Shown piece after piece: positions 18,027-26,262 of a stretch of DNA of 34,176 nt. A program made the translations under genes and the position numbers. This DNA comes from Rivihabitans pingtungensis (lineage in GTDB: Bacteria; Pseudomonadota; Gammaproteobacteria; Burkholderiales; Aquaspirillaceae), in the NCBI RefSeq assembly GCF_003201855.1, contig NZ_QJKI01000033.1:1-34176 (forward strand), given 5' to 3'. The notes under the pieces are model-generated. The model did no database searches, was not told where the DNA came from, and was given only the letters and a program-made list of their open reading frames with translations. Position 1 is the stretch's first letter. Each line of letters begins with the position of its first letter.

Positions 18027-18311
18027 ATGTCTAGTATTCCTGCTTCTTCTTTTGTTCCGGCCGCCTCCACGCTGGCCAATACTGATTTTCCTCGCAGTTT
18101 GTCCGCTTCGTTGACCAGTGCGCCTACCGTGGCTGTGTCAAGTCAAGCGGTGCAGGCTCTGGCCAGTAGCCAACAGCAAGAATCTTCTGGTGATGCACTC
18201 AAGGCCGCACGTCTGCGTCAAGAGCTACGTGATGTCCAGCGTGAAGAAAAAGACATCATGCGTGAGCTTGATGAGTTGGAGGATGATGACGGCACCAGCG
18301 TCTATGCGTAG
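18027..18311 (+). CDS. Unknown 94-residue protein between flagellin and fliD
   Basis: I do not recognise a family. A strong ribosome site (ACGGAGG) stands 8 bases before the ATG, which supports translation. Residues 1-55 are rich in Ala and Ser and look disordered. Residues 57-88 form a highly charged Arg/Glu/Asp segment likely to be a helix or coiled coil, followed by an acidic end and SVYA. It lacks the conserved pattern of FlaG, which often occupies this position. It lies between two terminators, so expression would depend on read-through from the flagellin promoter or an unseen promoter. A disordered N-terminus would fit a flagellar export substrate or small chaperone partner, but that is speculation. 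Confidence 0.75.
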   Translation: MSSIPASSFVPAASTLANTDFPRSLSASLTSAPTVAVSSQAVQALASSQQQESSGDALKAARLRQELRDVQREEKDIMRELDELEDDDGTSVYA

Positions 18312-18351
18312 AATCGAGACTGTCGCTGTGTGTATCGATGCCAAGTTCAAG

Positions 18352-18390
18352 AAAAAGTGCTTGTCGAACGTTCGTCGACAAGCACTTTTT
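18352..18390. terminator. Perfect 16-bp bidirectional terminator hairpin
   Basis: The arms 18352-18367 and 18375-18390 are exact reverse complements, ending in five T's on each strand, around a 7-base loop. It separates the 94-residue gene from fliD. Confidence 0.92.
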
Positions 18391-18426
18391 CTTTGCCTGT
18401 CTTGCGCAGATGTTACGCGCTTTTAC

Positions 18427-18453
18427 TCAAGCAGTTGATGCCGGTGTCGATAA
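18427..18453 (+). promoter_or_regulatory. Sigma-28 promoter of the fliD-fliS-fliT operon
   Basis: TCAAGCAG, an 11-base spacer and GTCGATAA form a near-consensus FliA site about 110 bases upstream of the fliD ATG. Confidence 0.8.
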
Positions 18454-18564
18454 AGACATACGTCTATGACTGAGACGCCCATTGTGCGCGTCATCACTTG
18501 ATGGGTGGCTTGCCTTTTGAAAAGCTACCAGTTACTCTGAATTCATATATTTTAGGAGACTGTT

Positions 18565-20586
18565 ATGGGACTAACCGTAGGTGGGCTCGGCTCCGGGCTT
18601 GACACTGAGGGCATGATCACCAAGCTGATGGCGATTGAAGCGGCTCCCTTGACGCAACTTGAAAGCAAAGAAGTCAAGGCTCAAGCCAAAATTTCGGCGT
18701 GGGGAACGGTAAAAAGTGCTGTTGCTGAATTTCAGACTGCCACCCAGGCCATGCAGTCAGCCACAGCATTCAATTCGCTCAAAGGCACCTCTTCTGACGA
18801 GACTGTCGCATCGGTGACAACCACCTCGCAGTCCAAGGCGGGCAGTGCCTCTATTGCGGTGACTCAGCTGGCTCAAGCGGGCAAAACCATGCTGGCAGGA
18901 ACATTCACGGCCGGCCAAACAATTAATACGCTTTCCACTGCCTCGACGATTACTTTGCAATTTGGCACTATCACGGGCGCTTCTGGCCCTACAGCTACTT
19001 TCACTCCTGATTCGAGTGTGACGGCTAAGGTGATCAATATTCGTGCCAATGCCACACTAGAGCAAGCAGTGGAGGATATCAATAAGGCTGCTGTTGGGGT
19101 GACAGCACGTACCGTCTCAACGCCGGCGGGGCTAAAAGTTGTGGTGGAATCCTTAAGTACTGGGGGTAAAACCGATATGCGCATTAACACCGGTACAGGC
19201 ATCCTCAATTCTGGTAGCAATGCGTTTGGTGTGGATCCAACCTCTGTCGGTGCTGTTGGCACTGATTTGGTGCATGCTCAAGATGCGCAGTACACCATTG
19301 ATGATGTGCCTATTTCATCCAAAACCAACACGATTACCGATGCTTTGTCCGGTTCGACCATTACCCTCAAAGGCGTATCAGCTGCGGGCAAAAAGGCCAA
19401 CCTTACCGTAGCCACAGATACCAGTGGAGTGAAAACTCAACTGGAGGCATTTGTCAAAGCGTACAATGATCTGGATACCACATTGCGGTCATTGTCAGCT
19501 TATGGTGTGTCTCCGGGTAAAGGGCAGGCGCCGACTGGTGGCGGGGCACTGAGTGGCGATGCCACTATTCGTGCCATCCAGACCGAAATGCGTGCCATGT
19601 TCAACCAAGCGATCCCCGGTGCCCCTAAAGGCTATTCAAGCATGGTGGACATTGGCGTGACCTTTGCCAAAGATGGCAAGCTCTCGCTGGATAGCACTAA
19701 GCTGAGCACGGCGCTGACCAACAATCCGGATGGCGTTCGCCAGCTGCTGATGGGGCGGGCTCAGTTTTCGCAATCGGGTTTTACCGCGATCAATTCTAAC
19801 TCGCTGACCAAAAGTGGCACGTCTACGATTGAGGTTACCAGTGTGCCAACCAAGGCCAAGCTGGTGGGCGGTGCTGTAGCTGCAACTTTTCCGGCCAACC
19901 TTACTGGCGCCAATGTGCTGAAGTTGAGCATTGATGGTACGCCGGTCACGGCTAATCTGGCGACTTCCTATGGCTCTGCTGCGGCAATGGCCGCTGGCAT
20001 GCAGACCGCTATCAATACTAGTTTGCCTGCTGCCCGCCAAGTGACTGTCGCGTACAATGCCGGTAAGTTTGAAATCACCTCGGGCAAAACGGGCAATACC
20101 TCCAAGGTGGAAGTGCTCTCGGGCACTACGTTGTCTCCTAGTTTTGGCTTGACAGTGGGTTCGACGGTTTCGGGTACTTCACTGGCGGGTAAAATCGGTG
20201 GCGTTGCAGCATTGGCTGACGATGACAGCATGACACTGATCGGTGCAACCGGAAGTGGTGCTTCTGGCCTGAAGATTCGAGTCGATACGCCGACATTGGG
20301 CTCGCGTGGTTCGGTTTCCTTTGCGCGAGGCTTCGCATACAATTTGGGGGATACACTGTCCCGAGTCCTGTCGCTGAATGGTCCGATCGAAACGCGCAAG
20401 AGTGCGCTGAACAGTGATATTTCACGTATCAATGATCAGGTTGATCGCTTGAACGATAAGCTGGTGCGTATGGAAACTACTCTGCGCAAACAATTTACGG
20501 CGATGGACTCAACCGTTGGCAAGTACAATCAGCTGTCGACCTACTTGGATTCCCAGTTGAAAGCGCTGACTGGATCATCAAGTTAA
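18565..20586 (+). CDS. fliD: Flagellar filament cap protein FliD (HAP2)
   Basis: FliD forms the distal cap under which flagellin subunits assemble. The N-terminus GLTVGGLGSGLDTEGMI and the following LMAIEAAPLTQLESK helix are diagnostic of FliD_N. The C-terminal coiled-coil (RINDQVDRLNDKL to QLSTYLDSQL, about 610-667) is the FliD_C leg. At 673 residues it is clearly longer than the 450-480 typical of enteric FliD; extra Ser/Thr/Gly-rich material sits in the middle (about 400-600), including a Flagellin_IN-like stretch. TTAGGAGA precedes the ATG. It is the first gene of an operon with fliS and the fliT-like gene. Confidence 0.95.
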   Translation: MGLTVGGLGSGLDTEGMITKLMAIEAAPLTQLESKEVKAQAKISAWGTVKSAVAEFQTATQAMQSATAFNSLKGTSSDETVASVTTTSQSKAGSASIAVTQLAQAGKTMLAGTFTAGQTINTLSTASTITLQFGTITGASGPTATFTPDSSVTAKVINIRANATLEQAVEDINKAAVGVTARTVSTPAGLKVVVESLSTGGKTDMRINTGTGILNSGSNAFGVDPTSVGAVGTDLVHAQDAQYTIDDVPISSKTNTITDALSGSTITLKGVSAAGKKANLTVATDTSGVKTQLEAFVKAYNDLDTTLRSLSAYGVSPGKGQAPTGGGALSGDATIRAIQTEMRAMFNQAIPGAPKGYSSMVDIGVTFAKDGKLSLDSTKLSTALTNNPDGVRQLLMGRAQFSQSGFTAINSNSLTKSGTSTIEVTSVPTKAKLVGGAVAATFPANLTGANVLKLSIDGTPVTANLATSYGSAAAMAAGMQTAINTSLPAARQVTVAYNAGKFEITSGKTGNTSKVEVLSGTTLSPSFGLTVGSTVSGTSLAGKIGGVAALADDDSMTLIGATGSGASGLKIRVDTPTLGSRGSVSFARGFAYNLGDTLSRVLSLNGPIETRKSALNSDISRINDQVDRLNDKLVRMETTLRKQFTAMDSTVGKYNQLSTYLDSQLKALTGSSS

Positions 20587-20619
20587 GCTCGCAGGTTTTA
20601 TCATTATCCAGGAACTGGT

Positions 20620-21108
20620 ATGTCCACGAAACGCAACCCTTATGAAGCCTATAGCAAGACCTCTCTGGAGTCTGAGGTCGCCCAGGCCAGCCCACACAAG
20701 CTGATCCTGATGCTGTTTGATGGCCTGCTTAGTGCCATCAAACAGGCGAAAACCCATATGGAAGCCAGGCGCATTGCCGAAAAAGGTATGGCGCTGAGTA
20801 AGGCAGTCGCCATTTTGGAAGAAGGGTTGCGCAGTTCCTTGGATAAAGAAGTCGGCGGTGAGCTTGCCGAAAACCTCGATGCGCTCTATGAGTACTGCTC
20901 AGATCGCCTGATCGAAGCTAATCTGAAAAACAAGCCTGAACTGCTGGATGAAGTGGTCAAGCTGCTGACCCCGATTCGCGACGCGTGGGAAACCATCGGT
21001 CAACCAGGCTACTTGCAAGGCGAAGCGCCACAGCCTGCCGCTCAGCCTGCTGCAGAGGCTGCGCCGCCAGAAAACCGCAATTCTCCGCTGAGCTACGGCC
21101 ATGTCTGA
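20620..21108 (+). CDS. fliS: Flagellin export chaperone FliS
   Basis: FliS binds the C-terminal D0 helix of flagellin in the cytoplasm, preventing premature polymerisation and delivering it for export. The start NPYEAYSKTSLESEVAQASPHKL and LMLFDGLLSAIKQAKTHME are typical family motifs. The four-helix core ends near residue 130. It is followed by an Ala/Pro-rich tail to residue 162, longer than usual. AGGAACTGGT before the ATG supplies the ribosome site. It lies 33 bases after fliD, and the stop overlaps the next start by 8 bases, so the three genes are cotranscribed. Confidence 0.93.
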   Translation: MSTKRNPYEAYSKTSLESEVAQASPHKLILMLFDGLLSAIKQAKTHMEARRIAEKGMALSKAVAILEEGLRSSLDKEVGGELAENLDALYEYCSDRLIEANLKNKPELLDEVVKLLTPIRDAWETIGQPGYLQGEAPQPAAQPAAEAAPPENRNSPLSYGHV

Positions 21109-21430
21109 GTCTGATCAAGTTACGTTCAGTGATTGGTTAAAGGTTCTCACGCTGGCCCAGGAAGCCCATCAAGCAGCAGCGCAGGCAAACTGGGAACGTT
21201 TTCTGGAACTGGAAGACCAGTATGTGCAAGCTTTGCTGGCTACCCAGCGACAGCCTGTCGAGCTTGCCAATCTGGACGAAGCTCGCCGTGCAGCATTCAC
21301 TGAGCTGGTCAAGCGCGTTATCGCACTCCATCAGGAGACCGTGCAATGGGCCGAAGCGCATCGTAATACGCTCGCGACTGAGTTAGGCATGGTTAACAAG
21401 CACAGCAAAGTGCTCAAGGCGTATGGTTGA
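21101..21430 (+). CDS. fliT: FliT-like flagellar chaperone
   Basis: A 109-residue, all-helical, Glu/Ala-rich protein that overlaps the end of fliS. Primary sequence similarity in the FliT family is weak, but size, helical pattern (WERFLELEDQYVQALL and the C-terminal ALHQETVQWAEAHRN segment) and position directly after fliD-fliS agree with FliT, the FliD export chaperone. In enterics FliT also tunes FlhDC activity; nothing here shows whether that holds. A terminator follows at 21506. Confidence 0.72.
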   Translation: MSESDQVTFSDWLKVLTLAQEAHQAAAQANWERFLELEDQYVQALLATQRQPVELANLDEARRAAFTELVKRVIALHQETVQWAEAHRNTLATELGMVNKHSKVLKAYG

Positions 21431-21505
21431 TTGGTCAGATATTCTAACGTATTGGCCGGGCGTGGCAAACTCTTGAGTCCGGCCATGGTGTATCTCCACG
21501 TGATG

Positions 21506-21536
21506 AAATGGCTTTGCACTCGCAAGGCCATTTTTT
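21506..21536 (+). terminator. Intrinsic terminator of the fliD-fliS-fliT operon
   Basis: A 12-bp stem (21506-21517 with 21522-21533, including one G-T pair) around the tetraloop ACTC is followed by T's to 21536. A second, weaker inverted repeat (21453-21459 with 21479-21485) precedes it. Confidence 0.9.
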
Positions 21537-21599
21537 CTTGGTGCATCGGGCAAAACCACTGCCAGATGATATTGCAAATAAAAACAGGTGCATACGACA

Positions 21600-21998
21600 A
21601 TGGATCCGTTGATTCCGTGGCTTTCCCTGGGACTGGCTGTGGCGGCGCTGGCAGGGATGGGGGCGATGTTCTGGTATATGCGCCGGCAGCAGGCCAGTCA
21701 GGCGCGGGAAATCGAGCAAACCTACTTCGATTTGCAGCAAAGTCAGCTCAGCGCATTACAGCGTGACGTCAAGGCCTTATTGGCGCGCTTAGAGAAACTC
21801 GAGCAGGTTGCTACAACCAACCATGCTAGCTCGGCGCTCACGCCCACGGGAGCAGCTGTGCCTGGCACGACACCATATAATCAGGCCATCGAACTGGCCC
21901 GCCAGGGTATGCCGGCTGCTGAAGTAGCCACCCGCTGCGGGATTTCCCGGAGCGAGGCCGAACTGATTGTGGCCCTGTATCGGCGGGCCAGATCATGA
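21600..21998 (+). CDS. DUF2802-family membrane-anchored protein
   Basis: The preferred start is ATG 21600 (132 residues); a GTG four codons earlier is possible. One N-terminal transmembrane segment (about 5-26) is followed by a cytoplasmic coiled-coil rich in Gln and Leu (about 30-70), a Thr/Ala linker, and a C-terminal helix-turn-helix-like motif IELARQGMPAAEVATRCGISRSEAE at the end. This arrangement is that of DUF2802 proteins, which are frequent beside flagellar and chemotaxis genes in proteobacteria but have no settled function. The TGA overlaps the ATG of the fliK-like gene (ATGA, 21995-21998), so the two are coupled. Confidence 0.75.
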   Translation: MDPLIPWLSLGLAVAALAGMGAMFWYMRRQQASQAREIEQTYFDLQQSQLSALQRDVKALLARLEKLEQVATTNHASSALTPTGAAVPGTTPYNQAIELARQGMPAAEVATRCGISRSEAELIVALYRRARS

Positions 21999-23347
21999 TC
22001 CCGGTTTCTTCTTCCCTCCAGCCCAATCCCGAGCAACTGGCACGTTTGCTGCGGGAAAGCGGCAAACCCACCCTTGAACTTTCCAGCGCCGCAGCCAAGG
22101 CGCTGCCCTCTTTTGAGGTCGGCGAGGAAGTCACCGCCAAGATTGTTGACACTTACGGCAGCAACCGTTTCACCGTGCTGGTCAAAGACAAACTGATGAC
22201 CTTGAACCTGGATCGTCGCCATGCTTTTGTCGGCGACTCCGGCAGTACCATCAAGCTGGTGGTCGCCACGGTTGAGCCCAAGCTGTCGTTTGCCATGGAC
22301 GCCAAGGCGCCCATGCACATGCCGGACTCGTCCAGCAAGGTCTTGCTCAGCCCGGCCACCCGTTATCTGTCCACGCTACTGTTTGTCGCCAGCTCTGCCG
22401 AAGATGCAGCCCAGCCGAGCAATCTGCCGCAGATGTTCAGCAACAAGCCCGGTATTGGCATTGCCTCGGTCAGTTCCCTGTTGTCTGAGCTGACTGCCAA
22501 CGTTAAATCCGTGGCGGCATCCGCCGTAGGTAGCGGTGCCCAAGCTGCCGCTGGCGAAGCGGCCGGCAAGGCGCAAAGTGCCAGTGCTGCACGTTTTCCG
22601 CCGGGTTTATCGTTGTTATTGGGCAGCGACAAGGCCAATGCTGGCCAGGTTCTGGCGCTGAGCCCCTTGTTTGAAAACATGGATGCTCTGCCCACTACCG
22701 GCATGGCACAATTGCTCAAGCAAGCGGTGACGCGCAGCGGTGTGTTTTATGAATCGCATCTGGCTGATTGGGCACAAAGCGGGCGCAGCCTGCATGCCTT
22801 GCGCCAAGAGCCACAAGCCAACCTCAAGCTGCCGGAAAAACTGGCTGAACTGGGCAAGCCAGACGGGCAGAACAATGCCTCGGTGCAAGAGGCCATGAAA
22901 ACCGGCTCGGCCACCGGTTTGCGCGACCGTGAACTGGCGGGCCTGCGCAATGACAGCAACACCACGCAGTTGGGGCAATTGGTGCACAAACAACTGGATG
23001 TGCTGGACCAAAACCAATTCAGCTGGCAAGGCATTGCCTGGCCTGGACAAGCCATGGATTGGCGCATCGAACGAGAACAAGTTGATCAGCGCGAGGCCCA
23101 TGGCGGCGGTGAAGAAGAAAGCCGCTGGAGCACCAGCCTGTCGATGGAACTGCCCAATCTGGGCGGGCTGGCCGCCAAGATTGCGCTGACGCCCGCCGGG
23201 GTGATTGTGCGCTTTCAGACCGATTCAGCCGATACCGCACAAGCCATTGAAGACAATCAACTGCGCCTGCGCGAAAATCTGCAACGGGCCGGCCTGTCCC
23301 TGCTGAATTTTGCCGTGAGCCAGGGAGAGCAGCCCAATGCAGGCTAA
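21995..23347 (+). CDS. fliK: FliK-like flagellar hook-length control protein
   Basis: A 450-residue protein with a long low-complexity N-terminal and middle region. The C-terminal hook-length domain (about 378-446) carries the pattern LSMELPNLGGLAAKIALTP and VIVRFQ, then the helix QLRLRENLQRAGLSL. FliK measures hook length and switches the export gate from hook to filament substrates through FlhB. Its partner here is the overlapping short FlhB-like gene. Many betaproteobacteria carry such a fliK-like gene away from the main hook locus, so it could be a second, divergent copy rather than the sole FliK. The start overlaps the DUF2802 gene. Confidence 0.75.
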   Translation: MIPVSSSLQPNPEQLARLLRESGKPTLELSSAAAKALPSFEVGEEVTAKIVDTYGSNRFTVLVKDKLMTLNLDRRHAFVGDSGSTIKLVVATVEPKLSFAMDAKAPMHMPDSSSKVLLSPATRYLSTLLFVASSAEDAAQPSNLPQMFSNKPGIGIASVSSLLSELTANVKSVAASAVGSGAQAAAGEAAGKAQSASAARFPPGLSLLLGSDKANAGQVLALSPLFENMDALPTTGMAQLLKQAVTRSGVFYESHLADWAQSGRSLHALRQEPQANLKLPEKLAELGKPDGQNNASVQEAMKTGSATGLRDRELAGLRNDSNTTQLGQLVHKQLDVLDQNQFSWQGIAWPGQAMDWRIEREQVDQREAHGGGEEESRWSTSLSMELPNLGGLAAKIALTPAGVIVRFQTDSADTAQAIEDNQLRLRENLQRAGLSLLNFAVSQGEQPNAG

Positions 23348-23726
23348 ACCCAACCGCAGCGCCGTGGCGCTGGCCTACAAAGCGGGTCATGCAGCGCCGC
23401 ATGTCGTCGCCAAGGGGCGTGGCCTGCTGGCAGAAACCATTATTGAAAAAGCCAAGGAAGCCGGCCTGTTTGTACACGAATCGCCGGAACTGGTGTCCTT
23501 GCTGATGCAAGTGGACCTGGACAAGAGCATTCCGGCCGAGCTGTACCAGGCAGTGGCCGAGATCCTGGCATTTGTGTATTACCTGGAGCGCCAGGCCAAG
23601 GGCAGCAGCCAGAATGTGGACGATCTGCTGGCCCAGGCGGGCCAGGCGTTAACCTTGCCTCTGCCGGTGGCGCTGCCTGCTGCTGCGGATTCTGCCACCC
23701 CGGCGACTCCCCCCACGCCGCGCTGA
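23337..23726 (+). CDS. Short FlhB-like export switch protein (FhlB type)
   Basis: A 129-residue protein resembling only the cytoplasmic C-terminal domain of FlhB/YscU; the four membrane helices are absent. The family segments AVALAYKAGH, APHVVAKGRGLLAETIIEKAKEAGLFVHESPELVSLL and IPAELYQAVAEILAFVY follow FlhB closely. The self-cleaving NPTH motif of FlhB is missing: the start reads KPNRSAVAL. Such stand-alone FlhB C-terminal homologues occur next to fliK-like genes and can partly substitute for the FlhB C-terminal domain in some bacteria. The ATG overlaps the end of the fliK-like gene by 11 bases. The last 25 residues are a Pro/Ala tail. Confidence 0.82.
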   Translation: MQAKPNRSAVALAYKAGHAAPHVVAKGRGLLAETIIEKAKEAGLFVHESPELVSLLMQVDLDKSIPAELYQAVAEILAFVYYLERQAKGSSQNVDDLLAQAGQALTLPLPVALPAAADSATPATPPTPR

Positions 23727-23751
23727 GTGCGCACACACCATCACGCCGCGC

Positions 23752-25047
23752 TCACAGCCAGTCGCGCAGCCGGTAATATGCCATGCCCAGCACCAGGGCC
23801 GGCGTGCGCAGCCAGCGCCCACCAGGAAAATGGGCGTGGCGAAAGCGCTGAAACCAGGCCAGCCGCTGCGGCTGGCCGACAATCGCCTCGGCAATCAGCC
23901 GCCCGGCCAGGCCGGTCAGCGCCACGCCATGGCCCGAAAAACCCTGAGCAAACCAGATATTGTCCGCCAGCTGGCCAAAATCCGGCGCCCGGCTGCGGGT
24001 GATGTCCACAAAACCGCCCCAGCCGCTGTCAATCGCCACGTCCGCCAGCTGCGGAAACACCCTGAGCATATCGCGGCGCATGGCGGCTTTCAGATTGGCC
24101 GGCGGCAAGCCGGAATAACTGACCTTGCCGCCAAACAGCAGCCGATGGTCGGCCGAGCGGCGGAAATAATCCAGCACAAAATGACAATCTGACACCGCAT
24201 CGTCGCCCGGCAAAAGCTGGCGCGCACGCGCCTCGCCCAGCGGCGCGGTGGCGATGATATAGGTGCCCACCGGCATGATGCGCGTGCGCAGCGTCGGCGC
24301 CAGCCCGCCCAGATGGCAATTGCCGGCCAGCACCACTTGCTCGGCGCGCACCCGCCCCTGTTCGCTCACCACCGTCACCGACGTCCCCGGCTTGATGCGC
24401 AGCGCCGGGCTGTGCTCATACACGCGCACCCCGGCAGCCAGCGCCGCGCGAGCCAGGCCCAGCGCGTATTTCAGCGGATGCAGATGACCGCAATTCGGGT
24501 CGAACAACCCGCCGACATAGCGCGGCGAATCCACCAGCGCAGACAAACCCGCCTGCTCGACCAGCCGCAGTGCTTCGTAGCCATACTCGCGCGCGGCGCG
24601 CGCCTGCCAGTCGGCCAGCTCGCGCAACTGGCGCGGCTTGACCGCCGCGTGCAAATACCCCCAGTGCAAATCGGCGTCGATGGCGTAGCGCTGGCAGCGC
24701 TCGCCCACCATGCGCGCCGCCTCTTGCGTCATGTCCCAGATGGCGCGCGCCGCCTCGGCGCCCAGCTCGGCGCGCACCGCGTCCATGCCGCAGGCCAGAT
24801 CCGACAACACCTGGCCGCCATTGCGCCCGGACGCCGCCCAGCCCAGCCGCGCGCCTTCCAGCAACACCACGCTGACCCCGCGCTCGGCCAACTCCAGCGC
24901 GGTGGACAGCCCGGTGTAGCCGCCGCCAATCACGCATACTTCGGCGCTCACCTCACCGCGCAAAGCCGGCTGCGGGGCCAGGCGCGGCGCGCTGTCGGCA
25001 TACCAGCTGGGCGTGTAGTCCTGATGGGCAAAATCCAGCAATCCCAT
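23752..25047 (-). CDS. puuB: FAD-dependent gamma-glutamylputrescine-type oxidoreductase
   Basis: A 431-residue DAO-fold flavoenzyme. The dinucleotide-binding motif GGGYTGLSTALELAERG begins at residue 41 and E64 closes the fold; ASGRNGGQV at 72-80 is the conserved FAD contact of the PuuB/OrdL group, and GGFVDITRSRAPDFG with GFSGHGVALTG near the C-terminus is the second FAD-binding block. PuuB oxidises gamma-glutamylputrescine to the aldehyde with release of ammonia and hydrogen peroxide. Its place at the end of a putrescine transport operon supports this role, though other N-substituted amine substrates are possible. It converges with the flhB-like gene. Confidence 0.85.
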   Translation of the reverse strand: MGLLDFAHQDYTPSWYADSAPRLAPQPALRGEVSAEVCVIGGGYTGLSTALELAERGVSVVLLEGARLGWAASGRNGGQVLSDLACGMDAVRAELGAEAARAIWDMTQEAARMVGERCQRYAIDADLHWGYLHAAVKPRQLRELADWQARAAREYGYEALRLVEQAGLSALVDSPRYVGGLFDPNCGHLHPLKYALGLARAALAAGVRVYEHSPALRIKPGTSVTVVSEQGRVRAEQVVLAGNCHLGGLAPTLRTRIMPVGTYIIATAPLGEARARQLLPGDDAVSDCHFVLDYFRRSADHRLLFGGKVSYSGLPPANLKAAMRRDMLRVFPQLADVAIDSGWGGFVDITRSRAPDFGQLADNIWFAQGFSGHGVALTGLAGRLIAEAIVGQPQRLAWFQRFRHAHFPGGRWLRTPALVLGMAYYRLRDWL

Positions 25048-25062
25048 GGCCGACTCCCCCGT

Positions 25063-25896
25063 TCAGCTGGCCGCCGCCAGCGCGGCGCGGCGTTTTTCCT
25101 GGCGCAGCATGATGCGGTTGGCACTGATCACCAGCACCGCCACCACCAGCACGGTCAAGGTGCCCAGCGCGTTGATTTCCGGGTTCAGGCCCAGCCGTAC
25201 CCGCGAGAAAATCAACTGCGGCAACGTGGTCGAGCCCGGCCCGGACAGAAACGCCGTCATCACCAGATCGTCCAGCGACAGGGTGAATGACAGCAAAAAG
25301 CCCGAGGCAATCGCCGGCAGAATCAAGGGCAGGGTGATGACAAAAAAGATTTTCAGCGGCCGCGCGCCCAGATCCATCGCCGCTTCTTCCAGCGAGCGGT
25401 CCATCTCCACCAGCCGCGAGCGGATCACCACGGTGACATAGGCGGTGCACAGGGTGACATGGCCCACCCAGATGGTCAGCACCCCGCGCTCCTCCGGAAA
25501 GCCCAGCCACTGCTGCATGCTGACAAACAGCAGCAGCATCGACAGACCGGTGATGACTTCCGGCATCACCATCGGCGCGGTCAGCATGCCGGCAAACAGG
25601 CTCTTGCCGCGAAACGGGCCAAAGCGCGCCATCACCAAACCGGCCAGCGTGCCCAGCACCACGCTCATGGCGCTGGCCAGCACGGCGACTTTCAGGCTCA
25701 GACCAAACGCCGCCATCACCGCCTCGTCGTCGAACAGGGTTTGATACCAGCCCAGCGAAAACCCGGCCCAGACGCTGACCAGCTTGGACGCATTGAATGA
25801 ATACACCACCAGCACCACGATGGGCAGGTAGAGAAAAGCCAGCCCGCCGCCCAGCGACAAGCGGCCAAACCAAGACATCGAAGATGTGGAATGCAT
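25063..25896 (-). CDS. potI: Putrescine ABC transporter permease PotI
   Basis: Inner-membrane permease of the PotFGHI putrescine importer. The start chosen is ATG 25896, with TTGGAGGG seven bases before it, giving 277 residues; an ATG five codons upstream would put the ribosome site inside the gene. It has about six hydrophobic segments and the cytoplasmic EAA loop EEAAMDLGARPLKIFFVITLP around 170-190, which contacts the ATPase. The sequence is close to PotI/PotC proteins. It is separated from potH by a 366-base palindromic repeat block, an unusual gap inside this operon. Confidence 0.92.
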   Translation of the reverse strand: MHSTSSMSWFGRLSLGGGLAFLYLPIVVLVVYSFNASKLVSVWAGFSLGWYQTLFDDEAVMAAFGLSLKVAVLASAMSVVLGTLAGLVMARFGPFRGKSLFAGMLTAPMVMPEVITGLSMLLLFVSMQQWLGFPEERGVLTIWVGHVTLCTAYVTVVIRSRLVEMDRSLEEAAMDLGARPLKIFFVITLPLILPAIASGFLLSFTLSLDDLVMTAFLSGPGSTTLPQLIFSRVRLGLNPEINALGTLTVLVVAVLVISANRIMLRQEKRRAALAAAS

Positions 25897-26262
25897 GATT
25901 CCCTCCAACATTGAGATTCGGGAGCAGCCCCCGCGCCTTGGCGCGGGACTGAATCAGGGCGGGGGTTCCCCCCGCACCCGACCCCTTTTCTTTGTCTCGC
26001 CAAAGAAAAGGGGGAAAAGAAAGGCGACCCGGGTGGCGCGCCCTACGCCTGCGGCTGCGGGTGCCTTGCGCTTCTCGAAAGTCAGGGCCGCCACGGAATG
26101 GCGCGTCGGCTGCGCCGCTGCTTAACCGTGGCGGATGGGGGTCCCCTGACTTTCTGCGATGCTCAGCGCGCCACACGGGAATGAACGGCGGCTAAGCGCG
26201 ACCTGCTACGGCTGAATCGGGCGGGTTTCTCTGCTTTCACGCCACCCAGCGCCACCCACCCA
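25897..26262. repeat. Palindrome-rich dispersed-repeat-like block inside the pot operon
   Basis: No gene is supported. The block holds several strong inverted repeats: 25930-25937 with 25940-25947; a GC-rich one at 25959-25975; a perfect 13-bp stem 25982-25994 with 26001-26013; and a compound pair, 26077-26096 with 26126-26134 and 26144-26154. Its frames translate to strings such as PLFFVSPKKRGKRKA and RRPGWRAL that I recall as recurrent spurious 'proteins' in beta- and gammaproteobacterial genomes, which suggests a multicopy intergenic repeat. Copy number cannot be tested from this window. Confidence 0.6.

Noticed and set aside
21555..21580. Possible sigma-54 promoter before the DUF2802 gene
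   Set aside because: The -24/-12 elements are one base off the required spacing and the -24 GG is not intact.
24953..26176. 407-codon minus frame across potI and the repeat block
   Set aside because: It runs out of frame through potI and the palindromic block; potI with its own ribosome site explains the region.
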